This document shows, one piece after another, positions 10,414 through 21,485 of a stretch of 64,000 nt of DNA; within the stretch, counting starts at the first letter, position 1, and every line of letters starts with the position of its first letter. Position numbers and translations under genes: made by a program. Under the pieces are notes generated by a model. It searched no databases and was not told the DNA's origin. It worked only from the letters and a program-made list of their open reading frames with translations. The DNA is taken from positions 21,576,766 to 21,640,765 of the forward strand of contig CM077151.1 in the NCBI GenBank assembly GCA_039583875.1, written 5' to 3'. This DNA comes from Platanthera guangdongensis (lineage: Eukaryota > Streptophyta > Magnoliopsida > Asparagales > Orchidaceae).

Positions 10414-10950
10414 TGTTGAGATTATATTAGCCAGCAGGACACGTGTGTGTGGGACCGCATGTTTGGGCTTTCCCCATCGCGTTCCAGGTCTGGGTGTTGA
10501 CCCCGGTGGGCCCCCTTGTGTGGCGGAATATCCCCGCGGTCCTGTGGTTGGGGTTAGTCCCACATCGCCTGCAGCAGGCGATCCTTTGTGTTCATGTACC
10601 CCCGTCCCCCCTTACCATCACCTCGGGGTTTTGGGAAGATGTGTGGTGACGGGTGGTTTTCACATGGTATCAGAGGCAGGTTGTCCTGCTGCGGGGGTGT
10701 GTTGAGATTATATTAGCCAGCAGGACACGTGTGTGTGGGACCGCATGTTTGGGCTTTCCCCATCACGTTCCAGGTCTGGGTGTTGACCCCGGTGGGCCCC
10801 CTTGTGTGGCGGAATATCCCCGCGGTCCTGTGGTTGGGGTTAGTCCCACATCGTCTGCAGCAGGCGATCGTTTGTGTTCATGTACCCCCGTCCCCCCTTA
10901 CCATCACCTCGGGGTTTTGGGAAGATGTGTGGTGACGGGTGGTTTCCACA
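10414..10950 (+). mobile_element. Complete miniature LTR element (TRIM) with 35-bp interior
   Basis: Two 251-bp LTRs (10414-10664 and 10700-10950) start TGTTGAGATTATATTAG and end GGTTTTCACA or GGTTTCCACA. They differ at four positions by my reading. The interior (10665-10699) holds little more than TGGTATCAGAGGCAGG, a primer-binding site for initiator methionine tRNA, and a GCGGGGGTG purine tract. The 5-bp TSD TTTAT flanks both sides (10409-10413 and 10951-10955). LTRs contain TTAGTCCCACATCG, a motif I know from plant TRIM LTRs. Open frames across the LTRs are not genes. It needs all proteins in trans. Confidence 0.92.
10665..10699 (+). promoter_or_regulatory. TRIM primer-binding site plus polypurine-like tract
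   Basis: TGGTATCAGAGGCAGG complements the 3' end of initiator methionine tRNA and abuts the 5' LTR. GCGGGGGTG abuts the 3' LTR as a minimal polypurine tract. These are the two sites needed to prime minus- and plus-strand cDNA. Confidence 0.85.
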
Positions 10951-10955
10951 TTTAT

Positions 10956-11670
10956 GCACGCACCATAATTAAATAAATATAACCCTCCAGTAATTATGGT
11001 GGTTACGTGAGTGGTTACTATGATAACGAACAACGGTGATCGTAACAGGATGATCGGACGACGGAGACGAATCACCATCAATGGGCAACAACTCCCCGAT
11101 CACGAGCGGCCGCTGGGGGGAGAAAAAGGAACTGCGGCCGGCCGCGGGCGGGCAAAGAAGGCGATCGGTCATGGTGCCGACTGCACTAGGCGGCCAAGGC
11201 GTCGGCCATCTGCGACGCGGGCAACCGACCAAACGTGCCTGGTCGGGGGGCTGGGGGGCCAGGCGCGACCGGTCGCGGCTCGCGGCGCCAGCCGCCCCTC
11301 GCGGCCGCCGGCTAGCGTCCGCGGGGAGAGGTCACAGGGTGCGGCTTCGGAGGCCGGTTGCGGCCATGCGTTCGAAGGCGAGGCTGCGCACGCCGACCGG
11401 GAAGGGCGGCTGCGGCACCAACCTCACCATCTGGCCGCGAGGCGGCGACTGCGAGACGCGGCCACAGCTGACCGATTGGCTGGTCGGGGGCCCCTTGGAC
11501 CGAGGGGGTCGGCCGCCGACGAGCGGAGGCGGATGGCCGTTTTCGCCGACCTCGGACGATTTGCGCGCGGATCCCGTACGCGGATTGTGCGGGGGATCGG
11601 GCGCGCTGATCACGTGCGCGGTTGCTACTTCCATAATACACACCAAGTTTGTGGAGATTACAAGTGATCG
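10956..11670 (+). mobile_element. Old LTR remnant, family F (right, GC-rich part)
   Basis: Continues the remnant after the TRIM. GTGGTTAC... and AACGG.GA motifs at 10999-11040 resemble 29623-29670. From 11050 to 11630 the DNA becomes very GC-rich (CGGCC, GCGGCC runs), so long frames stay open on both strands (11011-11667, 11081-11878, 11312-11646). No domain is visible in them. Confidence 0.4.
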
Positions 11671-11989
11671 GCTATCTGCACATCATTTTCTCTATATTTT
11701 TAATTATGCAATTTACTATATAAATATTAAATATATCCTAGTAACTCATTTCTATATGGATGGGAACCTAATGATTCTATCAAAATCAAAAGTCATTCAA
11801 AGCCCTGGATTCACGATAGTCATGCCCTCTACCCGTTTCGTGTTGGTTTGGCTCGGATCTGGTTCAACTCGGATTTGATTTTGGAATTTTATTTTTCCAA
11901 AATACATGCTATCATAAATAAGGAAAATGAAATAAAAAAGAATTATTTTTTCCTTAGTTTTTTGATCTCCGGCCGATTAACATTGAGAG

Positions 11990-12560
11990 ATGAGATAATT
12001 GCATATTAATGGTGAGGAATATTTCCTGGTGGCTGATCAGCCCGTGAGAACTATTATACATATAAAAGGATAAGTCTCTTGTAGCGGTGGAGAGGTTGTG
12101 ACGGCTTGTGAGAAAGTAGAGCCGTCGGCTTGTTCGTGGAGGAGTCGTCTTGGAGATAGGAGATCCGCCTCTCTCTCTAGTTGCCGCTGGGTTTGTTAGA
12201 GTTTGTCGCCGGCGTTGCAGTGGACGTTCTTTGGAGTTGAGAGGCGTGGTGTCGATGACGTGCGTAGTGCAGTTAGCCTCGACGGTGGTTTCTCTCCGGT
12301 GGTGGCGTTGTTCTCCAGTGGCGGCGTTGTTCTCCGGTGGTGGTGCGGTTGAACGTCGGAATTTGACGTTGAAGGTTTGGTCAACCTTGTGAGTCCGCAA
12401 GCCGGATTGCAGTCCAGATCTCAGATGCTCGCCGCGGATCTTACGTGTCCGGTGCACCTTCGACGTATTCACCGGACGATCATTTTTTTCCTGTTTTTCC
12501 TTGTATTTGAATTTATATTTTCATTATATAAATTGTGTGACTATTTTTATGTTCTTGTTA
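11990..12560 (+). mobile_element. Possible copia-like LTR/leader remnant
   Basis: An ACATATAAAAGGATAAG TATA context at about 12056-12072 is followed by a GGTGG-rich stretch and by GGATCTTACGTGTCC at 12436-12450. The same order (ACTATAAAAGAGGGAC, GG-rich stretch, GAATCTTATGTGTCC) occurs at 48303-48680, where an LTR end and primer-like site follow. No ends are defined here. Confidence 0.35.
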
Positions 12561-12774
12561 ACCTGCAATATTTTATAGCCGTGCTTGCGTGTTTACCAAT
12601 GATCAAATTCAAACTACTTTTAAACAGAGAGAATGAAGCTCCAATGATCAAATTCAAAAGGAATCCATCGATTCCAAAGCGGAATGGAGTCAAAGCGATG
12701 CCCCAAACAATATCATCAGTCCAATTTCCTCCGCTTTGAAACTGGAATGAAGCCAAAATGGTTGGCGTAATTTT

Positions 12775-12981
12775 TGGTGCGTCCGACGAACACAAAAGTG
12801 TGTGCTAGAGAAACTCCAATCACGTAAATCGACAATCCAACGGTTACTATCAAAATTGAAAATTACAGCCCTATTTCAAAATAGGGCTGTAATTTCCAAT
12901 TTGAATTTCAACTGTTGGATTGTCGATTTTGACGGTCAAATATCCTCCAGCATACACTTATGTGGGCTTCGGACGCACAGT
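12775..12981. mobile_element. Palindromic MITE-like repeat
   Basis: Outer inverted ends GGTGCGTCCGACGAACAC and, complemented, TGTGCGTCCGAAGCCCAC. Inner arms are CGACAATCCAACGGTT and AACTGTTGGATTGTCG. The centre is TTACAGCCCTATTTC with GAAATAGGGCTGTAA as its near-complement. No clear target duplication; no coding frame. Confidence 0.65.
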
Positions 12982-13598
12982 AAAATGTGACAATGATGCG
13001 GCATGTGAATGATATTAACCCACATATGTCTTTTGGCCATTAGTATTTAGAAATTACCACATAAAATCATTATTTTTTAGTACCAATATAAATGTATTCA
13101 CGTTTATCACATTTTAAAGCACATGATTGAAATCCACAGAATCAGTATATTTCATTTGGCTATCAGTCCCAGTGTATTTTAAGCTAACTGGATAGGACTT
13201 TCCATTATAAACCCCAAATCATTGGACCCATGCCATGTTAGAAATTTTATATTAAAATATTCAATATTGGAGCTTAGTGTGGTGTTTTGTGTTTGGATTC
13301 TCGTACTTGATGAAAAAACTTCAAAATTAAATAAAAATAATTCAAATATTTGGAGGGAAATCTTTCACGAAGGAAATGATGAATATTTTTTATCTCATCT
13401 TGCATTCCATCTCTCATGTATGTGAGTACATAAAGGAATTCACACATACATATTTGTTCCAAGGAACATAAGTAGAAACTATGAATCACATGCGCGCGCG
13501 CGCACCGCATCAGATCAGATTTCAGATTTGAGGAATAATTAAATTATAATTTTTGTACAGAATAGTTTTGACACTTTTGTAAATCCTTCAATTATGAG
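12982..13598. other. AT-rich sequence without assigned features
   Basis: No domain-bearing frame. A short (GC)n run lies at 13494-13503. Confidence 0.35.
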
Positions 13599-13810
13599 TT
13601 ATGTCGACTACGCCAAAATGAACTCGACGTTACGTCGAATAGAACTCAACGTGTTTTTCTTCGACTTCTCTTGCGTTGAAATGAACTCGATGTTACGTCG
13701 AATAGAACTTGACGCTAATTGCTTTGACTTTTCCCTATACGTCGAAAGGAACTCGAGACAAGCTTCGACTTCTCTTTCTTCGATTTCACCTGCGACGAAA
13801 TCAACTCGAC
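13599..13810. repeat. Short tandem array, three diverged copies of about 70 bp
   Basis: Each unit carries GAACTCGACGTTACGTCG-type sequence followed by CTTCGACTTCTC. Copies begin near 13599, 13673 and 13740. TCGACG/CGTCGA dyads are frequent. Similar TCGACGTA words occur at 52915-53040, so both could be subterminal repeats of one DNA-transposon family; this is unproven. Confidence 0.5.
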
Positions 13811-14373
13811 GCATGTGTCAACTTCTCTGTCAGATTACATTACGCGTTGATTTTGTTTACAAGTTTTCTCGCCTTTACTCTCAAACGTTGGTATTTCAAT
13901 GTTTCACTTCACGATTAAAACTTATCAATTATAACCGTTGCAATTTATTACGTTGTTAAATTCTTACCGTTAAATGATACTCATATATTAGAGATTTTTT
14001 GAATCGTTTTATATACACGCTATGAAAAATGCTTTCGTCTTCTGGCTCTTACAAACGGATTTTTAATGCTTCTATTTTCTTGAGGTTTGTTTCATCAAGT
14101 GGGAGTTCGAGTGCTCTGTGCTTCTTCGGTGTCCGCGCACATCAGAGTTTTTGGGATCTGACCGGGTGTCGTACATTGGAAAAGTGAGAATCAGTTGTAA
14201 GCCCTGCCGGAGGGTGTTGCAACTTCTTTAGAACAGTGATCACACAACTTACACATGCTTGATTCTAAACTATATACTAATTCTGAATTTTTTTTTATTT
14301 CTCACATGTTTGTCAATTCGAGTTTTGTTTTCATCTTATTATTTAGATCTGTTAAAGTTTTATTACAATTTCT

Positions 14374-14540
<167 letters not shown>

Positions 14541-14547
14541 GAATAGT

Positions 14548-14870
14548 GCCATTTACCGGGACCTCCCCTCTAACTTTGCTAAATTACTAACAGCACCGCT
14601 CTTATTTTCGAAATTACAAAAACTTCCCCTAAAGTTTTCATTTCAATACAAAAATCTCCCCTGAAGTTTTTATTTCATAACATCCATGCACAAAAACACC
14701 CCCCTTGGTGAACAGTGTCCAGGGGGGTATTTTCTTCATAGATGCAATGAAATGAAAATATCAGGGGAGATTTTGGTAATGAAATGAAAACTAGTGCAGT
14801 TTTTTGTAATTTCGAAAATAAGAGGGGTGCTCTCACTAATTTTGCTAGTTTACATGGGAGGTTTGGGTAA
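14548..14870. mobile_element. Palindromic MITE-like element with long inverted arms
   Basis: The left arm contains ACCTCCCCTCTAACTTTG and CTTATTTTCGAAATTAC. The right arm has the complements GTAATTTCGAAAATAAG and TGGGAGGTTTGGGTAA. The centre (14690-14730) has CCCCCCTTGG and CCAGGGGGG. It sits directly beside the microsatellite. No target duplication could be defined. Confidence 0.65.
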
Positions 14871-15008
14871 TTATTTCTTTATGTATGAAAAATATTTCAA
14901 CATGCGCAATGTGTGGTGGCGACCGTCTTCAATCTTATCCGGCTATTCTTTGGCGCATAGCGGGAAACACGCTCTTGCTCTGAATTACCGAGCAAATGGT
15001 GTATTAAG

Positions 15009-15751
15009 TGTTGAAGTCGGGAAAACCGCAACTCCGAAATTCGGATCAATGCAGGATAAAATTATTAGTCCAGTGGTTGGGCTCGACAGCTCAACGGGCT
15101 AGAACAAAGAAATGAGACAACAAAAAAGACTCCAGGTGTTGCGGCAGGGAGGTCCCACAACATACCCGGATACTTGGAAGAAGTTTTCCCTGCACAAACA
15201 AAGATGACAGAGCAAGGTACAAGGGGAACGCTAGCTGAGAACTTCACTCTTTGGGGAAAGGATCCAAAGGCTCAACTAAATGTTCAGGGAATGAAGTGTC
15301 AAGATCTTTTCAAGATTTTGAAGCCCATATTCTTGTACCCATGTGGTCCTATTTATATACAAATCCATGAGAGCGGGGGTATCTAGGCGAGAAGACCCAA
15401 CTCTGCGATCATCGGTTGTTGCCTTATGGAGACCTAACTCGGCTACTGGCGAGTATTGGTTGACGATTATCTGAGATGTTGGTTGGAAGTCGCCTGCTAG
15501 GCGAGTATGACTATTGCTTGCCACTAGTACTGCTCAGAGCTCGCTTGTACTGAAAGGTTTCTGAAGCTCGCCCATGCTGCTGGGTAGTAGCGCAGCCTGG
15601 CGAGTATGATCCTCTCTTGTGTCTAAGGGTCCCCTTGCCTCCTATGCTGGCCATTGAATACAAATCAGATCTTCTTGTACTGGTGCTGCTCGTTGACTTG
15701 TTGACTATTGATCGTTGACCGTTGATCCTTGACGAATAGGGGTTGTGCACA
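15009..15751 (-). mobile_element. LTR, minus orientation, related to the 21.5-kb element
   Basis: On the minus strand it starts TGTGCACAACCCCTATTCG, resembling the TGTACAACCCCGTATTCG start of the LTR at 21486, and ends ACTTCAACA. A TATATAAATAGG box lies on the minus strand at about 15344-15356. Just outside the start (15752-15771, minus) is a purine-rich CGAAAAGAGCGGAGAT, a polypurine tract almost identical to that at 26150-26168. It is therefore a 3' LTR whose other LTR is not visible. Confidence 0.6.
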
Positions 15752-16015
15752 ATCTCCGCTCTTTTCGAGCGACCTAGGAGCTCTGAAAGAAACATCCAAC
15801 CCCACATTAGGCAAGGTTTTGGGGGAGCTCCCAACACTGCGATGCTCAACGGATACCCCCTCCTACCTCTATAAATAGAGGCAGAGGGGACGACCCTCGA
15901 GCACCACTTTCTGACTGTTGGGTCCACTCCACTGAACAAGTCGCAAAGAGGCTTGACTCCTCGGGGGCCTTTCTAGGTACTCGGCCTCAACAACATACGA
16001 ACAAGCGTGAACGGG
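15752..16015 (-). mobile_element. Internal 3' end of the minus LTR element, plus possible second LTR end
   Basis: GTTGGATGTTTCTTTC (minus, about 15780-15800) is shared with 26120-26140, just inside the polypurine tract. On the plus strand CTATAAATAGAGGC at about 15870-15883 and a CTCAACA at about 15986 resemble another LTR promoter and end, but start and target duplication are not visible. Confidence 0.4.
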
Positions 16016-16023
16016 AAGGTAAC

Positions 16024-16442
16024 CAGTGGCGGACGCAGAACCTTTTTCCAGTGTGGGCGGACTTAAAAATTGTTTGATTCATACTATTATACCACGACTA
16101 ATACTATTTTTTTTGAACAATAGGGTATTATCCACGGTTTATACCGTGCCTAATAATATAATTTTTTAAAAGAATATGGTATTAGCCACGGTTTAAACCG
16201 TGACTAATACAACTATTTTTTTTAAATAGGGTATTAGCCGCGGTTTATGGTTTAAGCCTTGACTAATATAAGTAATTTCTTTAAAATAAGGTATTAGCCT
16301 TTATATCGTGGTTAATACTGTTAATTTTTTTAAAATAGAGTATTTGCCACGATTTAAACCGTGACAAATAATATTAAATTTTTTTTAAAAAAAATGAGTG
16401 TGGGCGGCCTCCCACACTCGTCCCAAGATGGATCCGCCCCTG
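16024..16442. mobile_element. hAT-like MITE with internal palindromic repeats
   Basis: TIRs CAGTGGCGGACGCAG and, complemented, CAGGGGCGGATCCATC. Flanks AAGGTAAC (16016-16023) and AAGGTAAT (16443-16450) match at 7 of 8 positions, fitting the hAT 8-bp target duplication. Inside are about six units of roughly 50-60 bp, each with a dyad such as CACGGTTTAAACCGTG. The 100+ codon minus frame over the right end is an artefact. Confidence 0.8.
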
Positions 16443-16450
16443 AAGGTAAT

Positions 16451-17930
16451 GACGAGGAAGGTGACCGCCGAAGGAAGTAGAAGAAGCTAAAGAAAAATCC
16501 TTCCGCTGAACCGGAGCCCGCTGCCTCCCTTCTAGAAAAGGAGCCCACTGTACCAAACGCCGAGCTCGCCGACCCCGTAGACTCTACTCCCGCTCTAGAT
16601 CCGACTAGGGATTTATTGAATACGATGGGATTGGGAGAGGACATCGATTTTTTAGGGGATGACTCTGCTCGCCCTAAAGGTCGAACGAATACTCCTGCGG
16701 ATACACCTCTAGTACAAAATGAGGTGACACGACCCAGCGAGGCGCTTGCCACCCTGCCCAATGTCGCTGACACTGCCCCTACTGCCGAGGTGACCGCTTC
16801 TGTTGTCGAGATGCCCGCCTCTTTTTTTGGGCCCTCTGAGGTTGGTTGCTCTTCCAGAGTGGCGATTATTCAAACTAGTATGATAACTACTTGCAGACGA
16901 TTGATCTCATGATTTCGCTTCCTGGTCGTCTCTCCTAAAGAGTTTCAATGACACTGTAGATAGTACGTCGCGGGTGGAACCCGCCCACCCGAGCAATGGG
17001 TCGGTACCTCAAGACCTTATGCCCAGTTCCTCGCATCCTCACACTATGCAATTTCATCTTGGTTCTGGTTGGCTGACTCATGATCGGCCTGCTAATAACC
17101 TCGCAGAGGACCTCCGCATACCGACGCCTCCTCGCTCGGGCACTCTACCTTCGCAGGGGGATACTGGGAATGTGGTGCCTTCATCATCGTCTCGTCCTGG
17201 CGGGAATGGGAGAGGATAACCTTTCGGGCCGCCTCCTCCTACCGATCGTCGCCATCCGGACCTTCAGGGGAAAGGCCTGGATAGAACACTTGCTCCCGCC
17301 TCTTCGCCGCCTCGCAACTTTTAGAGCTCCAAGGGTCAGTGCAGTGGTTACCTTGTTGGGCATCGGGACCCATACCCTCGAAGTTCGTCTCCTCGGTGGA
17401 TGCGGGTCTCTCCTCGGCGGACACCAGCTCGTCGCGAATATCGACCAACGACTTTGTGTGCTGGTAATGATAGTCGCCTTTTTCTGCTCGCCATTGCTCG
17501 AAGATTGCATTGGAAATGACGAGTTCTTCATATAGGTCGCCCTCCTTCTCCTGGGGGAGCGTTGATAGACGTCATCAGGCTCCCCCTGTGCGGGTACCAA
17601 GAGAAGGTGGCAGCTGCCTACCTCGACTTGGAGATAAAATTCAATCAACTGGCGATCTGCGAACCTCGTCGATGATTGGGATCACTGGAAACTAGCTAGA
17701 GGAAGTATAGGAGCACATGAACCTTGCCGAGTCTCGCTACTGTGCGATCAACTTCATGGAGCATCGCCATGTAATGGTGGAACATCAGTAAGAGTTGCTT
17801 CATAACGAACTCCTCGCAATTCGGATGAGCATCGAATCAGTGGGACGATTAACAAGGATGGATGACGACGTCCTGCGATGCAAGGAGCTGCTAAATAAGG
17901 AGAACGATCACATGCGAAGACTGCAAGGAG
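16451..17930 (+). pseudogene. Degenerate coding remnant, probably retrotransposon-derived
   Basis: Plus-strand pieces in different frames read like one decayed protein. 16490-16912 is rich in Pro, Ala and Thr (includes DPTRDLLNTMGLGEDIDFLG). 16974-17219 is Ser/Pro-rich. 17795-17935 is a charged helix (ELLHNELLAIRMSIE, then RLTRMDDDVLRCKELL) with coiled-coil character. Stops and frame changes separate them. I do not recognise a family; a low-complexity linker followed by a coiled coil is common in accessory ORFs and gag N-termini of plant gypsy elements. The hAT-like MITE at 16024-16442 may interrupt its 5' part. Confidence 0.35.
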
Positions 17931-17934
17931 CATC

Positions 17935-20770
17935 GCCTTTTTCTGCTCGCCATTACTCGTTACAACTTGAGAGTGAGAGAGAAAGAGATGTGTTCGGAGG
18001 GTGTCACATCACCGCTCACAAAGCTCAATTATTTTCTCTTCCTGCCGATGGAGAATGCTCGTTGTCATTGTCCATACGTTGAGTGCTGAAAGGCAAGAGG
18101 ATTGCTGAGGAAGGCCTTCAAAAACTCCACAAGGATGACCAGGAGAGTGATAGTGCCTTCAACTGGGATGGGTCCTCTTTTGAAGCCATATATTGGTACG
18201 GATACGGCCTGAAGTTTCTTTTTTGAGATTTTCATGCCACGAAGAGCAGGCATGAATATAACGTTTTCTGAGTTGACTTTGTCCACTAATATCCGCTTGA
18301 CATGGAAATTGGGACTGTTGGATTTTGTGGCCAACCCTGGGGGTGGGTGGCGTGAATAAGATTTTTAAGTAAATTCAGAATTAAAAATAAATTTCACCAA
18401 GGGCAACATGTTGTGGAAGCTACTGCAGGGCGGTAGGATGCTACCGCGTGGCGGTAGGTCACAGTGAACAACTTTTCCTACAAAATATTATTTTTTAAAT
18501 TACACACAGCCCTTAAAACCCTAGCAACATTCAGTCACGAATTCACAGTAAAATAAAAGAACTTTAATTTTATTCAAAACTAAAACAAGGGTTTACAACA
18601 AAATAATAAATTTCACCTACGACAACATGTTCTGTAAGCTACCGCGGAGCGGTAGGATGCTACCTCGGGGCGGTAGGATAATACCGCGCGGTGGTAGGTC
18701 ACAGTGAACAACTTCCCCTGCGAAATGTTATTTTCTGAATTACACATAGCCCTTAAAACCCTAGCAACATCCAGCCACGAATTCACAGTAAAATAAAAAA
18801 ACTTTAATTTTATTTAAAACTAAAATAAGGGTTTATAACAAAACGACTTGATCTCCGTGACGCCGGAGATCGGAGGCGATGAATCAAACAAATCTCTATT
18901 GGTTTCTATAACGACCCTCACTGTACTGGTTGACTTTCTTTCTTCTTCCTAAGAAAATTAACAAGCCGACTCTTCACCTTCCTCACAGAAAGGGTCTTAG
19001 AGCCCACTAGATCTCCCAGATCTAGACGTTCTCCCAGGATGATTTCCCACAGATTCCTCCGAGGAATCTGACGGCCTCCGAGACCGATTTCCCACAACCT
19101 CAGGCTAAATAGAAAAGTGAAAATACAAATAAGAATAAAAGAGTTTGAAACTATTGCTCCCTCAAAATAAGTAATCCTCCATAGAACGGCGCGCGATTGA
19201 GGCTTCTGAATGTTGTTCTTCGTGCACTCATTTAGGCGATGATGGTCGGTGGAGACTTCACTCTTCAGAGTTCTTTGATCATGAATGAGAGGGATAAATT
19301 TATCTTTTTCTTGCTTGGAGGCGATGGTTCGTACCAATAGAGACGGTAGCTGAACTCTATACATGAAATCTTTCTTCTTATCTTCTTAGAAAAAGAAACA
19401 CGCGCTTTTATACTCGTTTTAAAAAAGCTACCACCAGCGGTAGAGCTAGCTCCCGACGATAGGTCTTCTCACCCGGTGTCCCCAGTTGTCCATTAAATTA
19501 GGAAAATATCCAAAATAATATTTGCGCCACTTTTGGATACCGCGGCGCGGTAAGGCTAACGTCTGGCGTTAGCTATTTCTTCTCGATGCAATTGACTGAC
19601 GGTTGTGGAGATTGCTAGCGCCCGACGACAAGTTACAGTGAGACATCATTGCATGCTCACTTTAATCCTACGTCGCTAGCGCCAGCGGTAGAGCTAACGC
19701 CCAACGGTAAGTCACCGAGATTGAAAAAACTCATTCTTCAAAACCTGTAAACCCGCACACTGTACCAAACACAAGTATGATCAAATACAACTTGACATTT
19801 GATATTATCAAACCAAAGAGATGCAGACCATTGGTTCCAACAAACTTCTCCTTTTGATAATATTAAATCTTGTTCATGAGATATAAATCATTAGTAGCAA
19901 AGTATAGTGTAGTTTAATAATAAACATAGATCTTTAGTAGCAAAGTATAGTGTAGTTTAACAATAAGCATAAATCATTAGTAGCAAAGTTGTTCACTGTG
20001 ACCCACCGCCGCATGGTAGTATCCTACCGCCTAGCAGTAGCTTCCAGAATAGGTTACCCTTGGTGAAATTTATTATTAATTCTGAATTTACTCAAAAACT
20101 TTAATCATGCCCCCTCTAAGGTTGGCCGCCAGATCCAACATGGATTGCCGATCTCAGGAAGCACGGACGATCAAACTGGGATTACAGGTCTGGGGTCTCG
20201 CCATGCCTTCAAATTGCGGGGTCTTGCCAGGTGATAAATACCGTCTTCGGGGTCTTCTTTGACCTTTGGGGAACTCTTTTCCCACAAACGACGCCAATCT
20301 ATGGCTTCAACGGAAAACAAATCCTGGTCGAAGGGACTATCACTATGGTCACCCTTGGGGAGTTCCTGAAGGCCTTCCTTAGCAATCCCTTTGCGTGCAA
20401 CCTTCCAGCACTCCGCGTCCGAGCAATGACCGCGAGCATTCTCAAGCGGCAGGAAGAGAATAATTGAGCTTTGCGAACGGTGGTTGACACCCTCCGAACG
20501 CGTCGCTTTCTCTCTCACTCTCAAGTAGTAACGAGGAGCGACATGTCGCCCTCGATCTCTCTAAAATCTTGTAAACAGTAACGAATAGTGAAGTTTGGTC
20601 GGAACCTAACTTGTCACGTGTTTTTTACTCTACTCACGGGTTTTCCACATTATAAATCTTCATGTCCATTTTTCTACTTTTTCTGTGACTGTTTGCGCGC
20701 TCGACCGCTCAATGGGTTAAGTCGACCAAATTTAAACATATCTGTCAAGAGCCTAGAGCGACCCACAACA
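17935..20770. repeat. Large inverted duplication with LTR-like arms
   Basis: The left arm on plus and right arm on minus share, in order, TTACTCGTTACAACTTGAGAG, AAAGCTCAATTATT, GCTGAGGAAGGCCTTCA and GAAGCCATA (17955-18190 against 20535-20300, allowing mismatches). A second pair of shared ends is TGTTGGAT..GGCCAACC with CTACTGC..GGCGGTAGGAT (18316-18475 against 20140-19985). Arms are imperfect, so the duplication is not recent. The right arm belongs to family F (ACGTGGAAAACCCGTGA-type block near 20640, minus). Confidence 0.6.
18316..20140 (-). mobile_element. TG..CA-bounded element with inverted ends, LTR-like
   Basis: Ends are TGTTGGATTTTG and ATCTGGCGGCCAAC-type complement ending CCAACA at 20140. 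A TATAAAAGCGCG box lies on the minus strand near 19401-19413. Two direct copies of about 219 bp occupy 18386-18840, and three 43-bp units (TTAGTAGCAAAG) lie at 19886-20000. GC-rich CCGCGCGGTAG words recur. Flanking pentamers do not match, so a solo-LTR insertion is not proven. The 148-codon minus frame 18918-19364 has no recognisable domain. Confidence 0.4.
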
Positions 20771-20828
20771 ACTCTATTCTAATAATTGTGCAAACAAACA
20801 GTCACAAAGTGTATATGCGTTTAAATCC

Positions 20829-20886
20829 CTTAATAGAGCTTTGTTTGGGACAAGTTACGATGATAAAAACGCAACATTCAAAACAC
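20829..20886. repeat. Isolated fold-back terminus fragment
   Basis: AGAGCTTTGTTTGGGACAAG followed by TTACGATGAT repeats the start of the fold-back family immediately outside copy A. It is either an end duplication or a remnant of an earlier insertion. Confidence 0.5.
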
Positions 20887-21485
20887 AATGGCTCTGTTTG
20901 AGACAGATTATGCTGATGAATAATCTCTATTTAAAACACAAACGCAGTTTTATAACTGTTTGTTTGTTCAATTTATAAAACATCACTTATTTTTAAATTG
21001 ATGATAAGTTGATTTTTCATAAACTACTGGGTCCAGCTTATAGTTTTTCATAAGCGATTATCTCTTTAAAAAGTCATTTGCGTGATTTTTTTGTCCAAAT
21101 GTGATTTTTTTATTTGGACGCGATTTTTTCACCCATGCGCAAATTTCTCAACTGAGCGCGATTTTTTCGACCAAGCGAAATGTTTTCGCAAGGGAGCGGT
21201 TTTTTTGACCGGGCGCAAATTTTTTCGTCCGGGCACAATTTTTTCGACCAGCCAGGAATTTTTTCGCCAGGGCGCGATCATTTCGCCATAGCGCGATATT
21301 TTCGCCCGGACGCAATATTTTAGCCATAGCGTTTTTTTTCGCACAAGAGCGTTTTTTCGCCCGGGCGCGATATTTTTGCCCCGTGCGAGTTTTTTTTCGT
21401 CCGGGTGTGATTTTTTCTCCGACCGTGATTTTTTCGCCGGGACAAGTTTTTTCGCCCGGACGCGATTTTTTTGCCCAGACGTGAT

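Noticed and set aside
10665..10680. Possible tRNA gene because of TGGTATCAGAGG
   Set aside because: Only the complement of a tRNA 3' end is present, between two LTRs. There is no cloverleaf, so it is a primer-binding site.
11011..11878. Overlapping 218- and 265-codon ORFs
   Set aside because: The DNA is very GC-rich and frames are open on both strands. No domain is visible and the region is LTR remnant.
13599..13810. Promoter or enhancer with repeated CGTCGA boxes
   Set aside because: No gene follows. Similar words at 52910-53040 suggest transposon subterminal repeats instead.
18316..20140. Complete solo LTR
   Set aside because: Ends look right (TG..CA) and a TATA box is present, but the flanking pentamers GGGAC and TGGAT do not match and the ends are part of a larger inverted duplication.
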